NCBI RefSeq assembly: GCF_014873495.1
Contig: NZ_JADBGF010000001.1
Coordinates: 2,356,001 to 2,420,000, forward strand
Direction of reading: 5' to 3'
From: Streptomyces stelliscabiei
GTDB taxonomy: Bacteria > Actinomycetota > Actinomycetes > Streptomycetales > Streptomycetaceae
Length of the DNA stretch: 64,000 nucleotides
Of the stretch, positions 44,966 to 53,250 are shown in pieces. The notes under the pieces are model-generated. The model saw only the letters and a list, made by a program, of their open reading frames with translations. It was not told the DNA's origin and ran no database searches. Positions within the stretch are counted from its first letter, which is position 1; each line of letters opens with the position of its first letter. The position numbers were made by a program, and so were the translations under genes.

Positions 44966-45646
44966 TTACCGGCGGCCGGTGAGCCGCCGGGCATGCTCCA
45001 GGTGCGCGCCGAGCTGCTGCTGGATGCGCACGGTCGCCTCGTCGAGGGCCTTGCGCGTACGCCGTCCGCTGCCGTCGCCCGCCTCGAACGGGTCACCGAA
45101 GACCACGTCGACGCGGGAGCGCAACGGGGGCAGCCCCTTGACCAACCGTCCGCGCCGCTCGGTGCTTCCCAGTACCGCCACCGGCACGATCGGCGCTCCG
45201 CTGCGCACGGCGAAGTAGGACAGCCCGGCGCGCAGCGAGGCGAAGTCTCCCTCGCCCCGCGTGCCCTCCGGGAAGATGCCCAGCACACCGCCGCCCGCCA
45301 GGACGGCGAGAGCGCGGGTGATGGCGGTGCGGTCGGCGGTCGAGCGGTCGACCTCCACCTGGCCGACGGCGCGCATGAACGGGCCGAGCGGACCGACGAA
45401 CGCCTCCTTCTTGACCAGGAAGTGCGAGGGCCGGGGCGCCACGCCGATGACCATGGGGCCGTCGACGATGTGGGAGTGGTTGGGGGCGAGGATCACCGGG
45501 CCGGTCGTGGGGACCCGCCAGGCGCCCAGCACGCGCGGCTTCCACAGCCCGTACATCAGGCCCACGCCGATACGCCGGCCCACCTCGGCGCCGAGCGGCG
45601 AGGGAACCTCGGGCGACGCGGCCCGGCCCGTGGCGGCTTCGCTCAC
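44966..45646 (-). CDS. plsC: 1-acylglycerol-3-phosphate O-acyltransferase (PlsC-like)
   Basis: The 226-residue enzyme has the acyltransferase motifs NHSHIVDGP (NHx4D) and IFPEGTRGE, plus PNHSHI, and IVPVAVLG further on, within a length typical of PlsC. It transfers an acyl chain to lysophosphatidic acid at the membrane in phospholipid synthesis. I place the start at the GTG at 45646, which overlaps the cmk stop (GTGA), as opposed to the frame opening at 45685. Co-transcription with cmk and der is conserved in actinobacteria. Confidence 0.9.
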   Translation of the reverse strand: MSEAATGRAASPEVPSPLGAEVGRRIGVGLMYGLWKPRVLGAWRVPTTGPVILAPNHSHIVDGPMVIGVAPRPSHFLVKKEAFVGPLGPFMRAVGQVEVDRSTADRTAITRALAVLAGGGVLGIFPEGTRGEGDFASLRAGLSYFAVRSGAPIVPVAVLGSTERRGRLVKGLPPLRSRVDVVFGDPFEAGDGSGRRTRKALDEATVRIQQQLGAHLEHARRLTGRR

Positions 45647-46320
45647 TCGCCCGCCCGCTTCTCCTCGACGAGGGTGACCACGCACTCGATGACCTGCTGG
45701 AGCGTGAGGTCCGAGGTGTCCACCTCGACCGCGTCGTCCGCTTTGGCGAGCGGCGAGGTCTTGCGGCTGGAGTCGGCCGCGTCGCGCTTGAGGAGGGCCT
45801 CGCGGGTCGCCTGGACGTCGGCGCCCTTCAGCTCGCCGCTGCGGCGGGCGGCGCGGGCCTCGGGGGAGGCCGTCAGGAAGATCTTCAGGTCGGCGTCCGG
45901 AAGTACGGTCGTACCGATGTCGCGGCCCTCGACGACGATGCCGTTCGCGGCGTCCGCCGCGATGGTCCGCTGCAGTTCGGTGATCCGCGCCCGCACCTCG
46001 GGGACGGCGCTGACCGCGCTGACCCGGGAGGTGACCTCCTGGGTGCGGATCGGCCCGGCGACATCCGTGCCGTCGACGGTGATGGTCGGCCCTGACGGGT
46101 CCGTCCCCGACACGATGTCCGGCTTGCCGGCCACGGCCGCGATCGCCGTGGGGTCATCTATGTCGATGCCGTTGTTGACCATCCACCAGGTGATCGCCCG
46201 GTACTGGGCGCCCGTGTCCAGGTAGCTCAGCCCGAGCTGCGCGGCCACGGCCTTCGAGGTGCTCGACTTGCCCGTGCCGGAGGGGCCGTCGATGGCAACG
46301 ATCACTGTGGCGCGTTCCAC
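45643..46320 (-). CDS. cmk: cytidylate kinase
   Basis: The 225-residue enzyme has the P-loop VAIDGPSGTGKSSTSKAVA, the CMP-binding insert characteristic of bacterial Cmk (LDTGAQYRAITWWM), and GIVVEGRDIGTTVLPDA with the RDIGT motif. It phosphorylates CMP and dCMP to their diphosphates. The GTG at 46320 starts the conserved VERATVIVAIDG; the long frame above it runs through the intergenic region and part of tyrA. It overlaps plsC by 4 bp. A 206-bp gap separates it from tyrA, so it may have an extra promoter. Confidence 0.95.
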   Translation of the reverse strand: MERATVIVAIDGPSGTGKSSTSKAVAAQLGLSYLDTGAQYRAITWWMVNNGIDIDDPTAIAAVAGKPDIVSGTDPSGPTITVDGTDVAGPIRTQEVTSRVSAVSAVPEVRARITELQRTIAADAANGIVVEGRDIGTTVLPDADLKIFLTASPEARAARRSGELKGADVQATREALLKRDAADSSRKTSPLAKADDAVEVDTSDLTLQQVIECVVTLVEEKRAGE

Positions 46321-46449
46321 TGGGGAGCACCTTTCCTGGTCCGAGGTGGTGGGGCGGGACGGAAAGCGCCCCGGACAAGGGTACTGGGTGCGCATGCCCC
46401 GTCCGGCCCTGCCCACCACCGCCCCGGCCCCACGGCCGCCGGGCTCTCC

Positions 46450-46553
46450 TGCCGGATCGTCCAGCCCCGCTCGGCACCACCGCCACCGTCGCCTGCGCCG
46501 GCCTCCGGCCGCCGACCCACCACCCCCTACTGCCGGATCGCCCAACCCCGCTC
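46450..46553. repeat. partial duplicate of tyrA 3' end in the tyrA-cmk gap
   Basis: The last 23 bases of tyrA coding sequence (46531-46553, including the reading ERGWAIRQ) recur at 46450-46472 in the same orientation with only two mismatches, giving ERGWTIRQ in that frame. The spacing is 81 bp. It looks like an old local duplication of the gene end. Confidence 0.6.
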
Positions 46554-47612
46554 CCGCAGCGCCCCCGTCAGCACCACCGCCGCCTTCGGCTCCACCATCA
46601 ACTGCACCAGACCCGCCTGCTGCCCGGTGGCGTGCTCGATGCGGACGTCCTCGACGTTGATGCCGGCGGCGCCCGCGTCGGCGAAGATGCGGGCCAGCTG
46701 GCCCGGCTGGTCGTCGATCAGTACCGCCACCACCTCGTAGACCCGTGGCGCGGACCCGTGCTTGCCGGGGACACGGACCTGGCCCGCGTTGCCGCGGCGC
46801 AGGACGTCCTCGATGCCGGTGATGCCTTCGCGGCGCTTGGCCTCGTCGCCGGCCTGGAGGGCGCGCAGGGCCTGGACGGTCTCGTCGAGGTCGGCGGAGA
46901 CGTCGGTGAGGAGATCGGCGACCGGGCCGGGATTGGCGGAGAGGATGTCGATCCACATGCGCGGGTCGGAGGCCGCGATCCGGGTCACGTCCCGGATGCC
47001 CTGCCCGCACAGCCGTACGGCCGACTCGTCGGCGTGCTCCAGCCGCGCGGCGACCAGGCTGGACACCAGGTGCGGCATGTGCGAGACCAGGGCGACGGCC
47101 CGGTCGTGGGTGTCCGCGTCCATGACCACCGGGACGGCCCGGCAGTGCGAGACCAGCTCCAGGGCGAGGTTCAGGACCTCGGTGTCGGTGTCGCGGGTGG
47201 GGGTGAGCACCCAGGGCCGGCCCTCGAACAGGTCACCGGTGGCGGCCAGCGGGCCGGACTTCTCCCGGCCCGCCATGGGGTGCGAGCCGATGTAGCAGGT
47301 GAGGTCGAGGCCCAGTTCCTCCAGCTCACGGCGGGGGCCGCCCTTGACGGAGGCCACATCTAGGTAGCCGCGCGCGAGGCCCCGCCGCATGGCGTCGGCG
47401 AGGGTCGCGGCCACGTGCGCGGGCGGGGCCGCGACGATCGCGAGGTCCACCGGGCCCCCGGGCGCCTCGTCGGTGCCGGCGCCCAGCGCGGCGGCCGTAC
47501 GGGCCTGCTCGGGGTCGTGGTCGGCGAGGTGGACGGTGACACCGCGCTGGGCCAGGGCGAGGGCGGCGGAGGTGCCGATCAGCCCGGTGCCGATGACGAG
47601 TGCGGTTCTCAC
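46527..47612 (-). CDS. tyrA: prephenate dehydrogenase
   Basis: The 361-residue enzyme has an N-terminal NAD Rossmann domain (VIGTGLIGTSAALAL, residues about 6-20), the catalytic GSHPMAGREKSGPL, and a helical dimerisation domain. A C-terminal ACT domain (about 285-361, VYEVVAVLIDDQPGQLARIF) is the usual feedback site for tyrosine. It oxidatively decarboxylates prephenate. The GTG start at 47612 overlaps the aroH stop by 4 bp (GTGA), so it is translationally coupled. Downstream of its stop lies a duplicated fragment of its own end. Confidence 0.94.
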   Translation of the reverse strand: MRTALVIGTGLIGTSAALALAQRGVTVHLADHDPEQARTAAALGAGTDEAPGGPVDLAIVAAPPAHVAATLADAMRRGLARGYLDVASVKGGPRRELEELGLDLTCYIGSHPMAGREKSGPLAATGDLFEGRPWVLTPTRDTDTEVLNLALELVSHCRAVPVVMDADTHDRAVALVSHMPHLVSSLVAARLEHADESAVRLCGQGIRDVTRIAASDPRMWIDILSANPGPVADLLTDVSADLDETVQALRALQAGDEAKRREGITGIEDVLRRGNAGQVRVPGKHGSAPRVYEVVAVLIDDQPGQLARIFADAGAAGINVEDVRIEHATGQQAGLVQLMVEPKAAVVLTGALRERGWAIRQ

Positions 47613-47971
47613 TGGGCGATGTCCTTGCGGAGTGCGGCCGCCGCCCCCAGGTACACGTGCGCGATGTCCGAGCGCGGCCGGTCCGACTCTATGTGCGCGA
47701 GGATGCGTACGACCCGGGGCAGGGCGCCCTCTATGTCCAGCTCCTGCGCGCAGATCAGCGGCACGTCGACGATGCCGAGCTTGCGCGCGGCGGCGGCCGG
47801 GAAGTCGCTGTGCAGGTCGGGGGTGGCCGTGAACCAGATACTGATCAGGTCGTCCGGGGTGAGCCCGTTGCGCTCCAGGACCGCGGTGAGCAGCTCGCCC
47901 ACCTGCTCGTCCATGTGCCCCGCCTCGTCCCGTTCGAGTTGGACGGCGCCCCGGACCGCTCGTACCGCCAC
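47609..47971 (-). CDS. aroH: chorismate mutase, AroH class
   Basis: The 120-residue protein is of the trimeric AroH type: AVRGAVQLERDEAGHM near the N-terminus, the strand-rich LTPDDLISIWFTATPDLHSDFP, and the C-terminal RVVRILAHIESDRPRSDIAHVYLGAA. It converts chorismate to prephenate, the substrate of the next enzyme, TyrA. The GTG at 47971 has GAGGAG 7 bp upstream and starts at the conserved residue; the frame extends to 47986. It is the first gene of the aroH-tyrA-cmk-plsC-der group. Confidence 0.94.
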   Translation of the reverse strand: MAVRAVRGAVQLERDEAGHMDEQVGELLTAVLERNGLTPDDLISIWFTATPDLHSDFPAAAARKLGIVDVPLICAQELDIEGALPRVVRILAHIESDRPRSDIAHVYLGAAAALRKDIAQ

Positions 47972-48236
47972 GGCTCTGCTCCTCACTGCTGTACATCCCG
48001 GCCTAGTACGACCAGCCTAGTCATCCGGCCCGGACCGGTGCGCGACGCCTGCCTGCCGAAAGCCTGGCCGAAAGGCGACCACGAGGGCGGATCACGGCCG
48101 CAGACCCGGACAATGTCATGCGAACGTCACTGTCCCGCCACTTGGGTCGAAACACCCCGGTACGCCCCTGGACGGCGCCCCGTGCGTCCGCTTCCATGAA
48201 GGAGGCCGTCCGCGCCACGCCTCGGGGGAGGCTCCC

Positions 48237-48920
48237 ATGAAGCGCTCCGGACCACTTCTCACCCTTCTCGGCGGGCTGTTGCTGGCCCTGTTCATGCTGT
48301 CGCTCAACGCGACGACGGGGACCCGCGCCGACTCGGCGTCCGCCACGACCGACCCACCGCCCGCCTCGGCGACCCCGAGCCCGCCGCCGAGCCCGCCGCC
48401 GAGCCCGTCGGCGAAGACCTCGCCGTCACCGGTCCCCGCCCCGCCGGCCGACGCCGACTACGCGGGCCGCACCGACGACGACTCGGCCGCCGTCGCGGTG
48501 ACCCTGCGCGACGGCAGGGCGGTCGCCTACTTCTGCGACGGCCGCGACAAGGAGGCATGGCTCAAGGGCGACGTACGGGACGACGGCGGCATGCGGCTCA
48601 CGGGCGGCGACGGCGCCGAGCTGAACGGCACCCTGAAGGGCGGGAGCATCACCGGCACGGTCGACATCGCCGGTCACGCGTACGACTTCACCGCACCGAG
48701 GACCGTCGAGCCCTCGGGGCTGTACCGCGCGACCGGCAACGTACGCGGAGCCAGGGTCGACGGCGGCTGGATCGTGCTGCCGGACGGCCGTCAGGTCGGC
48801 ATTCTCAAGCGCGACGGCGAGCCCGCAGCGGCTCCGGAGATCGACCCCGCGACCGGCACCGTGACGGTCGACGGAGAACAGCTCACGGCCCGCCCCGTCA
48901 CCCCGGAGGGCAGCTCATGA
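48237..48920 (+). CDS. exported hypothetical protein, Pro/Ser-rich linker
   Basis: The 227-residue protein has a basic N-terminus and a hydrophobic stretch (about 7-25) that is a signal peptide or anchor, then a Pro/Ser/Ala-rich linker (about 34-72), then a beta-rich domain of about 150 residues with VAVAVTLRDGRAVAYFCDGRDKEAW-like strands. Only one Cys is present in the domain. I recognise no family. Its stop overlaps the start of the next gene (ATGA), and it is first in a three-gene unit with a membrane protein and a Rieske protein. A role outside the membrane in the same redox path is inferred. Confidence 0.75.
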   Translation: MKRSGPLLTLLGGLLLALFMLSLNATTGTRADSASATTDPPPASATPSPPPSPPPSPSAKTSPSPVPAPPADADYAGRTDDDSAAVAVTLRDGRAVAYFCDGRDKEAWLKGDVRDDGGMRLTGGDGAELNGTLKGGSITGTVDIAGHAYDFTAPRTVEPSGLYRATGNVRGARVDGGWIVLPDGRQVGILKRDGEPAAAPEIDPATGTVTVDGEQLTARPVTPEGSS

Positions 48921-49504
48921 CCGTCGATCCGAACGCCGCGACCCAGGACTTCCCCTCCCCGCCCACCCCGGCGCGCGCCCCCGCCGGCGCCTCCCGCTAT
49001 CTGGTGCCGGCCCTCGTGGCCTGCGCCGTGGCGGTCGCCCTCGGCGTCTACGGCAGGGCGCACGACCCGGCGGGCACCGCGTTCAACCTCGCGGGCTTCA
49101 GCAGCACGGGCGCGGTGAAGTCATGGCTGGCGACGGCCGCGTTCGGCTTCGCGCTGGTGCAGCTGACGTCGGCGCTGATGATGTACGGGAGGCTGCCGGG
49201 CCCGAGATGGTCGGGGGTGCTGCACCGCTGGTCGGGGCGGGCGGCGTTCCTGCTCGCCGTGCCGGTGGCGGTGCACTGTCTGTACGCCCTCGGCTTCCAG
49301 ACGTACGAAACACGCGTTTTGTGGCACTCCCTCCTGGGTTGCTTCTTCTTCGGTGGATTCAGTGCGAAGATGCTGCTGCTCCGTTCGGAGCGACTCCCCG
49401 GCTGGCTCCTGCCGATCGTCGGCGGTCTCGTCTTCACCGCGCTCACGGTCGTCTGGCTGTCCTCCGCCCTCTGGTTCTTCCGCACGTTCGGAGTGACGAC
49501 ATGA
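48917..49504 (+). CDS. four-helix membrane protein, DUF6529-like
   Basis: The 195-residue protein has a Pro-rich N-terminus of about 30 residues and four to five membrane helices. Histidines within or near helices (VLHRWSG, VAVHCLYALG, LWHSLLG) have the spacing of b-type heme ligands in cytochrome b561 or ferric reductase-like proteins. I recall the DUF6529 name for this family, but am not sure. It overlaps both neighbours by 4 bp. The Rieske gene follows directly, so it may pass electrons between the membrane and that protein. Confidence 0.72.
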   Translation: MTVDPNAATQDFPSPPTPARAPAGASRYLVPALVACAVAVALGVYGRAHDPAGTAFNLAGFSSTGAVKSWLATAAFGFALVQLTSALMMYGRLPGPRWSGVLHRWSGRAAFLLAVPVAVHCLYALGFQTYETRVLWHSLLGCFFFGGFSAKMLLLRSERLPGWLLPIVGGLVFTALTVVWLSSALWFFRTFGVTT

Positions 49505-49935
49505 CGATGGGTTCCACGCGGCGCACGGTGCTGACCACGGGCGCGGCGGGCACGGCGGCGCTGCTCATGGGGTGCGGTGAGTACGGCGGGGACGACGGCG
49601 GCGACACCACGGAGCGGTCCTCCCCCGGGGGCACCGCCGCGGACGGCGGCGAGGAACTGGCGAAGACGGCCGACATCCCGGTGGGCGGGGGCAAGATCTT
49701 CGACGAGCAGAAGATCGTCGTGACGCAGCCCGTGGAGGGCGACTTCAAGGCCTTCTCGGCGGTCTGCACCCACATGGGCTGCATCGTCAGCAGCGTCTCG
49801 GACGGCACGATCGACTGTGCGTGCCACGGCAGCAAGTTCAAGGTCGCGGACGGGGCCGTGGTCCACGGACCGGCCACCGAGCCGCTGCCCTCGGAGAAGA
49901 TCACCGTCGCGGGAAATTCGATTCTGCGGCCTTGA
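49501..49935 (+). CDS. Rieske [2Fe-2S] protein, Tat/lipoprotein-type export
   Basis: The 144-residue protein has both Rieske boxes, CTHMGC and CACHGSKF, supplying the two Cys and two His cluster ligands. Its N-terminus reads STRRTVLTTGAAGTAALLMGC: a twin-arginine-type RR signal followed by a lipobox-like LMGC, as in lipid-anchored Rieske proteins such as those of actinobacterial arsenite-oxidase-like or Q-type chains. After the signal there is a Gly/Asp/Thr-rich linker. The ATG at 49501 overlaps the previous stop (ATGA). It lies in a three-gene coupled unit and likely transfers electrons with the preceding membrane protein. Confidence 0.9.
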   Translation: MTMGSTRRTVLTTGAAGTAALLMGCGEYGGDDGGDTTERSSPGGTAADGGEELAKTADIPVGGGKIFDEQKIVVTQPVEGDFKAFSAVCTHMGCIVSSVSDGTIDCACHGSKFKVADGAVVHGPATEPLPSEKITVAGNSILRP

Positions 49936-49956
49936 TCCACCCCGTACGCTCCGGGC

Positions 49957-50664
49957 ATGCAGCCCCCGCACCCGCACGATCTGGTCCGCGACCACACGAT
50001 CTACGCCTGCGTGATGGGGTCGCGGGCCTTCGGTCTCGCGACGGACGACAGCGACACGGACCGGCGGGGCGTCTTCCTGGCCCCCACCGAGCTGTTCTGG
50101 CGCTTCGAGAAGCCGCCCACACACGTGGAGGGCCCCGCGGAGGAGCAGTTCGGCTGGGAGCTGGAGCGCTTCTGTCATCTGGCCCTGCGCGCCAACCCCA
50201 ACATCCTGGAGTGCCTGCACTCCCCCCTGGTGGAGCACGTCGACGCCACGGGCCGTGAACTGCTCGCCCTGCGCGGGGCGTTCCTGTCCCGCCGGGCCCA
50301 CGAGACGTTCGCCCGCTACGCCCTCGGCCAGCGCAAGAAGCTCGACGCGGACATCCGCACCCACGGTGCCCCCCGCTGGAAGCACGCGATGCATCTGCTC
50401 CGCCTCCTGATGAGCTGCCGGGACCTGCTGCGCACGGGCGAGCTGACCGTCGACGTGGGCGATCAGCGCGAGCCCCTGCTGGCGGTGAAACGCGGCGAGG
50501 TGCCGTGGGCCCGGGTCGAGACCTGGATGGCCAGGCTGGCGACGGAGGCCGCGGACGCGGCGGACCGCAGCCCTCTGCCGGCGGAACCGGACCTGGCCGG
50601 GGTCGAGGACTTCGTCGTACGGACCCGGCGCGCGTCGGCCCTGCGCACCGCACGGGGTCGTTGA
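49957..50664 (+). CDS. nucleotidyltransferase-fold protein (COG3541-like), copy 1
   Basis: The 235-residue protein has the minimal nucleotidyltransferase active site CVMGSRAFGL followed by SDTDRRGVFLAP: Gly-Ser, then an Asp-x-Asp pair that binds two metals. A helical C-terminal half follows. It belongs to the COG3541 (YcgL-like) group of predicted nucleotidyltransferases, whose targets are unknown. The ATG at 49957 is just 21 bp after the Rieske stop, so it may be read from the same transcript. It is tail-to-tail with a second copy across an 18-bp hairpin. Confidence 0.82.
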   Translation: MQPPHPHDLVRDHTIYACVMGSRAFGLATDDSDTDRRGVFLAPTELFWRFEKPPTHVEGPAEEQFGWELERFCHLALRANPNILECLHSPLVEHVDATGRELLALRGAFLSRRAHETFARYALGQRKKLDADIRTHGAPRWKHAMHLLRLLMSCRDLLRTGELTVDVGDQREPLLAVKRGEVPWARVETWMARLATEAADAADRSPLPAEPDLAGVEDFVVRTRRASALRTARGR

Positions 50665-50669
50665 GCCGC

Positions 50670-50687
50670 GCGGGGCCTCGGCCCCGC
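50670..50687. terminator. terminator hairpin between the two nucleotidyltransferases
   Basis: A perfect 8-bp GC-rich inverted repeat (GCGGGGCC, 2-nt loop, complement) sits between the convergent genes. Confidence 0.6.
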
Positions 50688-50695
50688 GGATCACC

Positions 50696-51469
50696 TCAGC
50701 CCTTCAGGCCCTCCAGCCGGACGCGGACGACGAAGTCGTGCAGGGCGTCGTACGCGGCCGGGTTCTCGGGCAGCACCGAAAGGGCCTGTTCCTCCTCCAA
50801 CACCCCCTGGAGCCGCTCCACGTCCGCCGCCACGCGCTCCCGGTCGACGTCCGCCTTGCCGTGCTCCTCGGCCGCCTTCGCCGCGACGAGGTCCGGCAGA
50901 TAGGCGGGGGCCTCCTCGGTCTCCGGCACCAGGGTGGGCAGATGGGCCTGCACCTCGCCGCTGCGCATGAGGTGGATGCCGGTGAGCAGCACCCGGAACG
51001 TGTAGAGCAGCGGCTTGAGTTCACCGGTCTTCTCGAAGAGCCGCCACTGGGTGAGGGCGAACCCCCGGTAGTGGTGGGCGTGGTGCCGGGTGAGGACCCC
51101 GGGGGCGAGCGCGACCAGTTCGCGGTGCCACTCACCGGTGTGCACGACGAGCGGGGAGAGCAGCTGCTCCAGCACATAGCCGTTGCGGCGCAGCATCAGC
51201 CGGGCGAACTTGCGCAGGTCGTGCGTGACGAGGTCCATCTCGACGCCGTCCCGGTCCCACATCCTCGACCGGGTCTCCTCCGGATCGCGCAGCCCGACCA
51301 GTTCGGCCGCGGGCAGCAGATGCACACCGCGCAGGTCGACGTCCGAGTCGCGCGAGGGGAAGCCGTACAGGTGGGCTCCGGAGACGGTGGCGAACAGCAG
51401 GGGGTCGGGCTGTTCGGCCACCACGGGGGCCAGGTCGATGTCGAGGGCGTCGGTCAGGGCGTCGGTCAT
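50696..51469 (-). CDS. nucleotidyltransferase-fold protein (COG3541-like), copy 2
   Basis: The 257-residue protein is a paralogue of the convergent gene 50 bp away: TVSGAHLYGFPSRDSDVDLRGVHLLPA carries the same G-[S/A] then D-x-D arrangement, although the Ser after Gly is Ala, a change that may weaken it. Its ATG at 51469 lies 3 bp after the stop of the ADP-ribosylglycohydrolase gene, so it ends a tight three-gene operon with that gene and an NrtR-type regulator. Partner choice suggests a target linked to ADP-ribose or NAD. Confidence 0.82.
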   Translation of the reverse strand: MTDALTDALDIDLAPVVAEQPDPLLFATVSGAHLYGFPSRDSDVDLRGVHLLPAAELVGLRDPEETRSRMWDRDGVEMDLVTHDLRKFARLMLRRNGYVLEQLLSPLVVHTGEWHRELVALAPGVLTRHHAHHYRGFALTQWRLFEKTGELKPLLYTFRVLLTGIHLMRSGEVQAHLPTLVPETEEAPAYLPDLVAAKAAEEHGKADVDRERVAADVERLQGVLEEEQALSVLPENPAAYDALHDFVVRVRLEGLKG

Positions 51470-51472
51470 CCC

Positions 51473-52495
51473 TCAAGCGTCCCAGAGAGCCCCCAGCGAC
51501 ACGAGATCGCTCTGGTACTCGATCCGGTCGGCCCACTCGGCGGGCCAGACGTCCGGGCCGTGGTAGGCGCCCGCGAAGGCCCCGGCGAGACTGGCGATGG
51601 AGTCGGAGTCGCCCGAGGTGCAGGCGGCGCGGCGCAGCGCGGTGACGGGCTCGTCGACGAAGAGCAGGAAGCACAGCAGCCCGGTGGTGAGGGCCTCCTC
51701 GGCGATCCAGCCCTCCCCCGTGGCCGCGCAGGGGTCGGTCTCGGGCGACGGGAGCCGCAGGGCCTGCTGGAGACGGTCCAGGGCCTCCAGGCACTCGTCC
51801 CAGCCCCGGGAGATGTAGTGCTCGGGCGAGGGGTCCTGGCTGTAGGTCCACAGGTCCCCGAGCCAGCGCGCGTGGTAGTGGGCGCGGTTCTCGTAGGCGT
51901 ACGACCGCAGCCGGCCGACGAGGCCCATCGGGTCGGCGCCCTGGGACAGCAGGCGTATCGCGTGGGCGGTGAGGTCGGAGGCGGCGAGGGCGGTGGGGTG
52001 GCCGTGGGTGAGGGCGGCCTGCAACTGGGCCGCGCCGGCGCGCTGTTCGTCGCTGAGCGGGCCGATCAGACCGAGAGGGGCGACCCGCATGTTGGCGCCG
52101 CAGCCCTTGGAGTGGATCTGGCTGGCGAACTGCCAGGGGTGGCGCTCGACCGCGAGGAGGTCGCAGGCGACCAGGCAGGTGTGGCCGGGGGCGCGGTTGT
52201 TCTCCGGGGAGCGGGACCACTCCACGAACTCCTTGCGGACGGCCCGCTCCAGCGCCTCGGCGCCGAGTGATCCGCGGTCCATGGCCGCCCGCAGCCCGTG
52301 GGCCAGCGCCAGCGTCATCTGGGTGTCGTCCGTGACGATCGCGGGCTTCGGCAGCGCCATCTTCCGCCAGGGTCCGCACGTGGCGAGGATCGACGGGACG
52401 TCGTTGAACTCCGTCGGGTGGCCGAGGGCGTCTCCGAGGGCGAGGCCGAGCAGGGATCCGGTGGCCGAGCGCTTCGTACGCAGCGTCGTGGTCAT
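51473..52495 (-). CDS. ADP-ribosylglycohydrolase family protein (DraG-like)
   Basis: The 340-residue protein has the family metal-binding segments: LGLALGDALGHPTEF at the N-terminus, IVTDDTQMTLAL (DDT motif), and TSGDSDSIASLAGAF, whose Asp residues bind two Mg or Mn ions. Such enzymes cleave ADP-ribose from arginine or other residues, or from ADP-ribosyl nucleotides. The start ATG at 52495 overlaps the upstream regulator stop by one base (TGATG). The downstream gene follows 3 bp later. Membership in an operon with NrtR and a nucleotidyltransferase suggests NAD or ADP-ribose signalling. Confidence 0.9.
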   Translation of the reverse strand: MTTTLRTKRSATGSLLGLALGDALGHPTEFNDVPSILATCGPWRKMALPKPAIVTDDTQMTLALAHGLRAAMDRGSLGAEALERAVRKEFVEWSRSPENNRAPGHTCLVACDLLAVERHPWQFASQIHSKGCGANMRVAPLGLIGPLSDEQRAGAAQLQAALTHGHPTALAASDLTAHAIRLLSQGADPMGLVGRLRSYAYENRAHYHARWLGDLWTYSQDPSPEHYISRGWDECLEALDRLQQALRLPSPETDPCAATGEGWIAEEALTTGLLCFLLFVDEPVTALRRAACTSGDSDSIASLAGAFAGAYHGPDVWPAEWADRIEYQSDLVSLGALWDA

Positions 52496-53220
52496 CAGGG
52501 CCGTCCTTCCGTGGTGGGTCGCAGCAGGGGCGGGTGCAGGGCGGTGGCCCCGCCCGCCCGGTACAGCGCGGCGGGCTTGCCGCGACCGCCGGTCAGGCGC
52601 GCGGCGCCGGGCACCTGTTCGACGAAGCCCGGCGTGGCCAGCACCTTGCGCCGGAAGTTGGGCCGGTCGATCGGAGTGCCCCACACGGTCTCGTAGACCT
52701 GCTGCAGCTCGCCGAGGGTGAACTCGGGCGGACAGAAGGAGGTGGCGAGACAGGTGTACTCCAGCTTGGCGCCGACGCGTTCGTGGGCGTCGGCGAGGAT
52801 GCGGTCGTGGTCGAAGGCGAGCGGGCCGATGGCGTTGAACCGCAGCCACTGGGCCTGGGCCGCGTCGCCGCCGCCGTGCGGGACGGGCGGGTCCGGGAAG
52901 AGCGCGGCGAACGCGACGGTGACGACCCGCATGCGCGGGTCCCTTCCCGGCTCGCTGTAGGTCCGCAGCTGCTCCAGGTGGAGGCCGGGGACGTCCGAGA
53001 CCCCGGTCTCCTCCGCGAGTTCGCGCCAGGCGGCCTCCTCCGCGGACTCGCCCGGCAGCACGAACCCGCCCGGCAGCGCCCAGCGGCCCTCGTACGGTTC
53101 CTGCCCGCGCTCGACGAGCAGCACCTGGAGGGTGCCCGCGCGGACGGTGAAGACGGCCAGGTCGACGGTGACGGCGAAGGGCTCGTACGCGTGCTTGTCG
53201 TAGCCCGCCGGTGAGGTCAT
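52495..53220 (-). CDS. nrtR: NrtR-type Nudix transcriptional regulator
   Basis: The 241-residue protein has an N-terminal Nudix domain with a complete box, GFVLPGESAEEAAWREL then AEETGV (G-x5-E-x7-RE-x2-EE-x-G), and a C-terminal winged helix (FTLGELQQVYETVWGTPIDRPNFRRKV), the two-domain layout of NrtR. NrtR proteins sense ADP-ribose or related NAD derivatives and repress NAD-metabolism genes; since the catalytic Nudix residues remain, it may also hydrolyse. The start is uncertain: the frame extends to a GTG at 53244, but the conserved part starts near the ATG at 53220. A palindrome lies 31 bp upstream. Confidence 0.85.
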   Translation of the reverse strand: MTSPAGYDKHAYEPFAVTVDLAVFTVRAGTLQVLLVERGQEPYEGRWALPGGFVLPGESAEEAAWRELAEETGVSDVPGLHLEQLRTYSEPGRDPRMRVVTVAFAALFPDPPVPHGGGDAAQAQWLRFNAIGPLAFDHDRILADAHERVGAKLEYTCLATSFCPPEFTLGELQQVYETVWGTPIDRPNFRRKVLATPGFVEQVPGAARLTGGRGKPAALYRAGGATALHPPLLRPTTEGRP

Positions 53221-53250
53221 GTCCATCACCCTCTTCATGGCCACCGTGAG

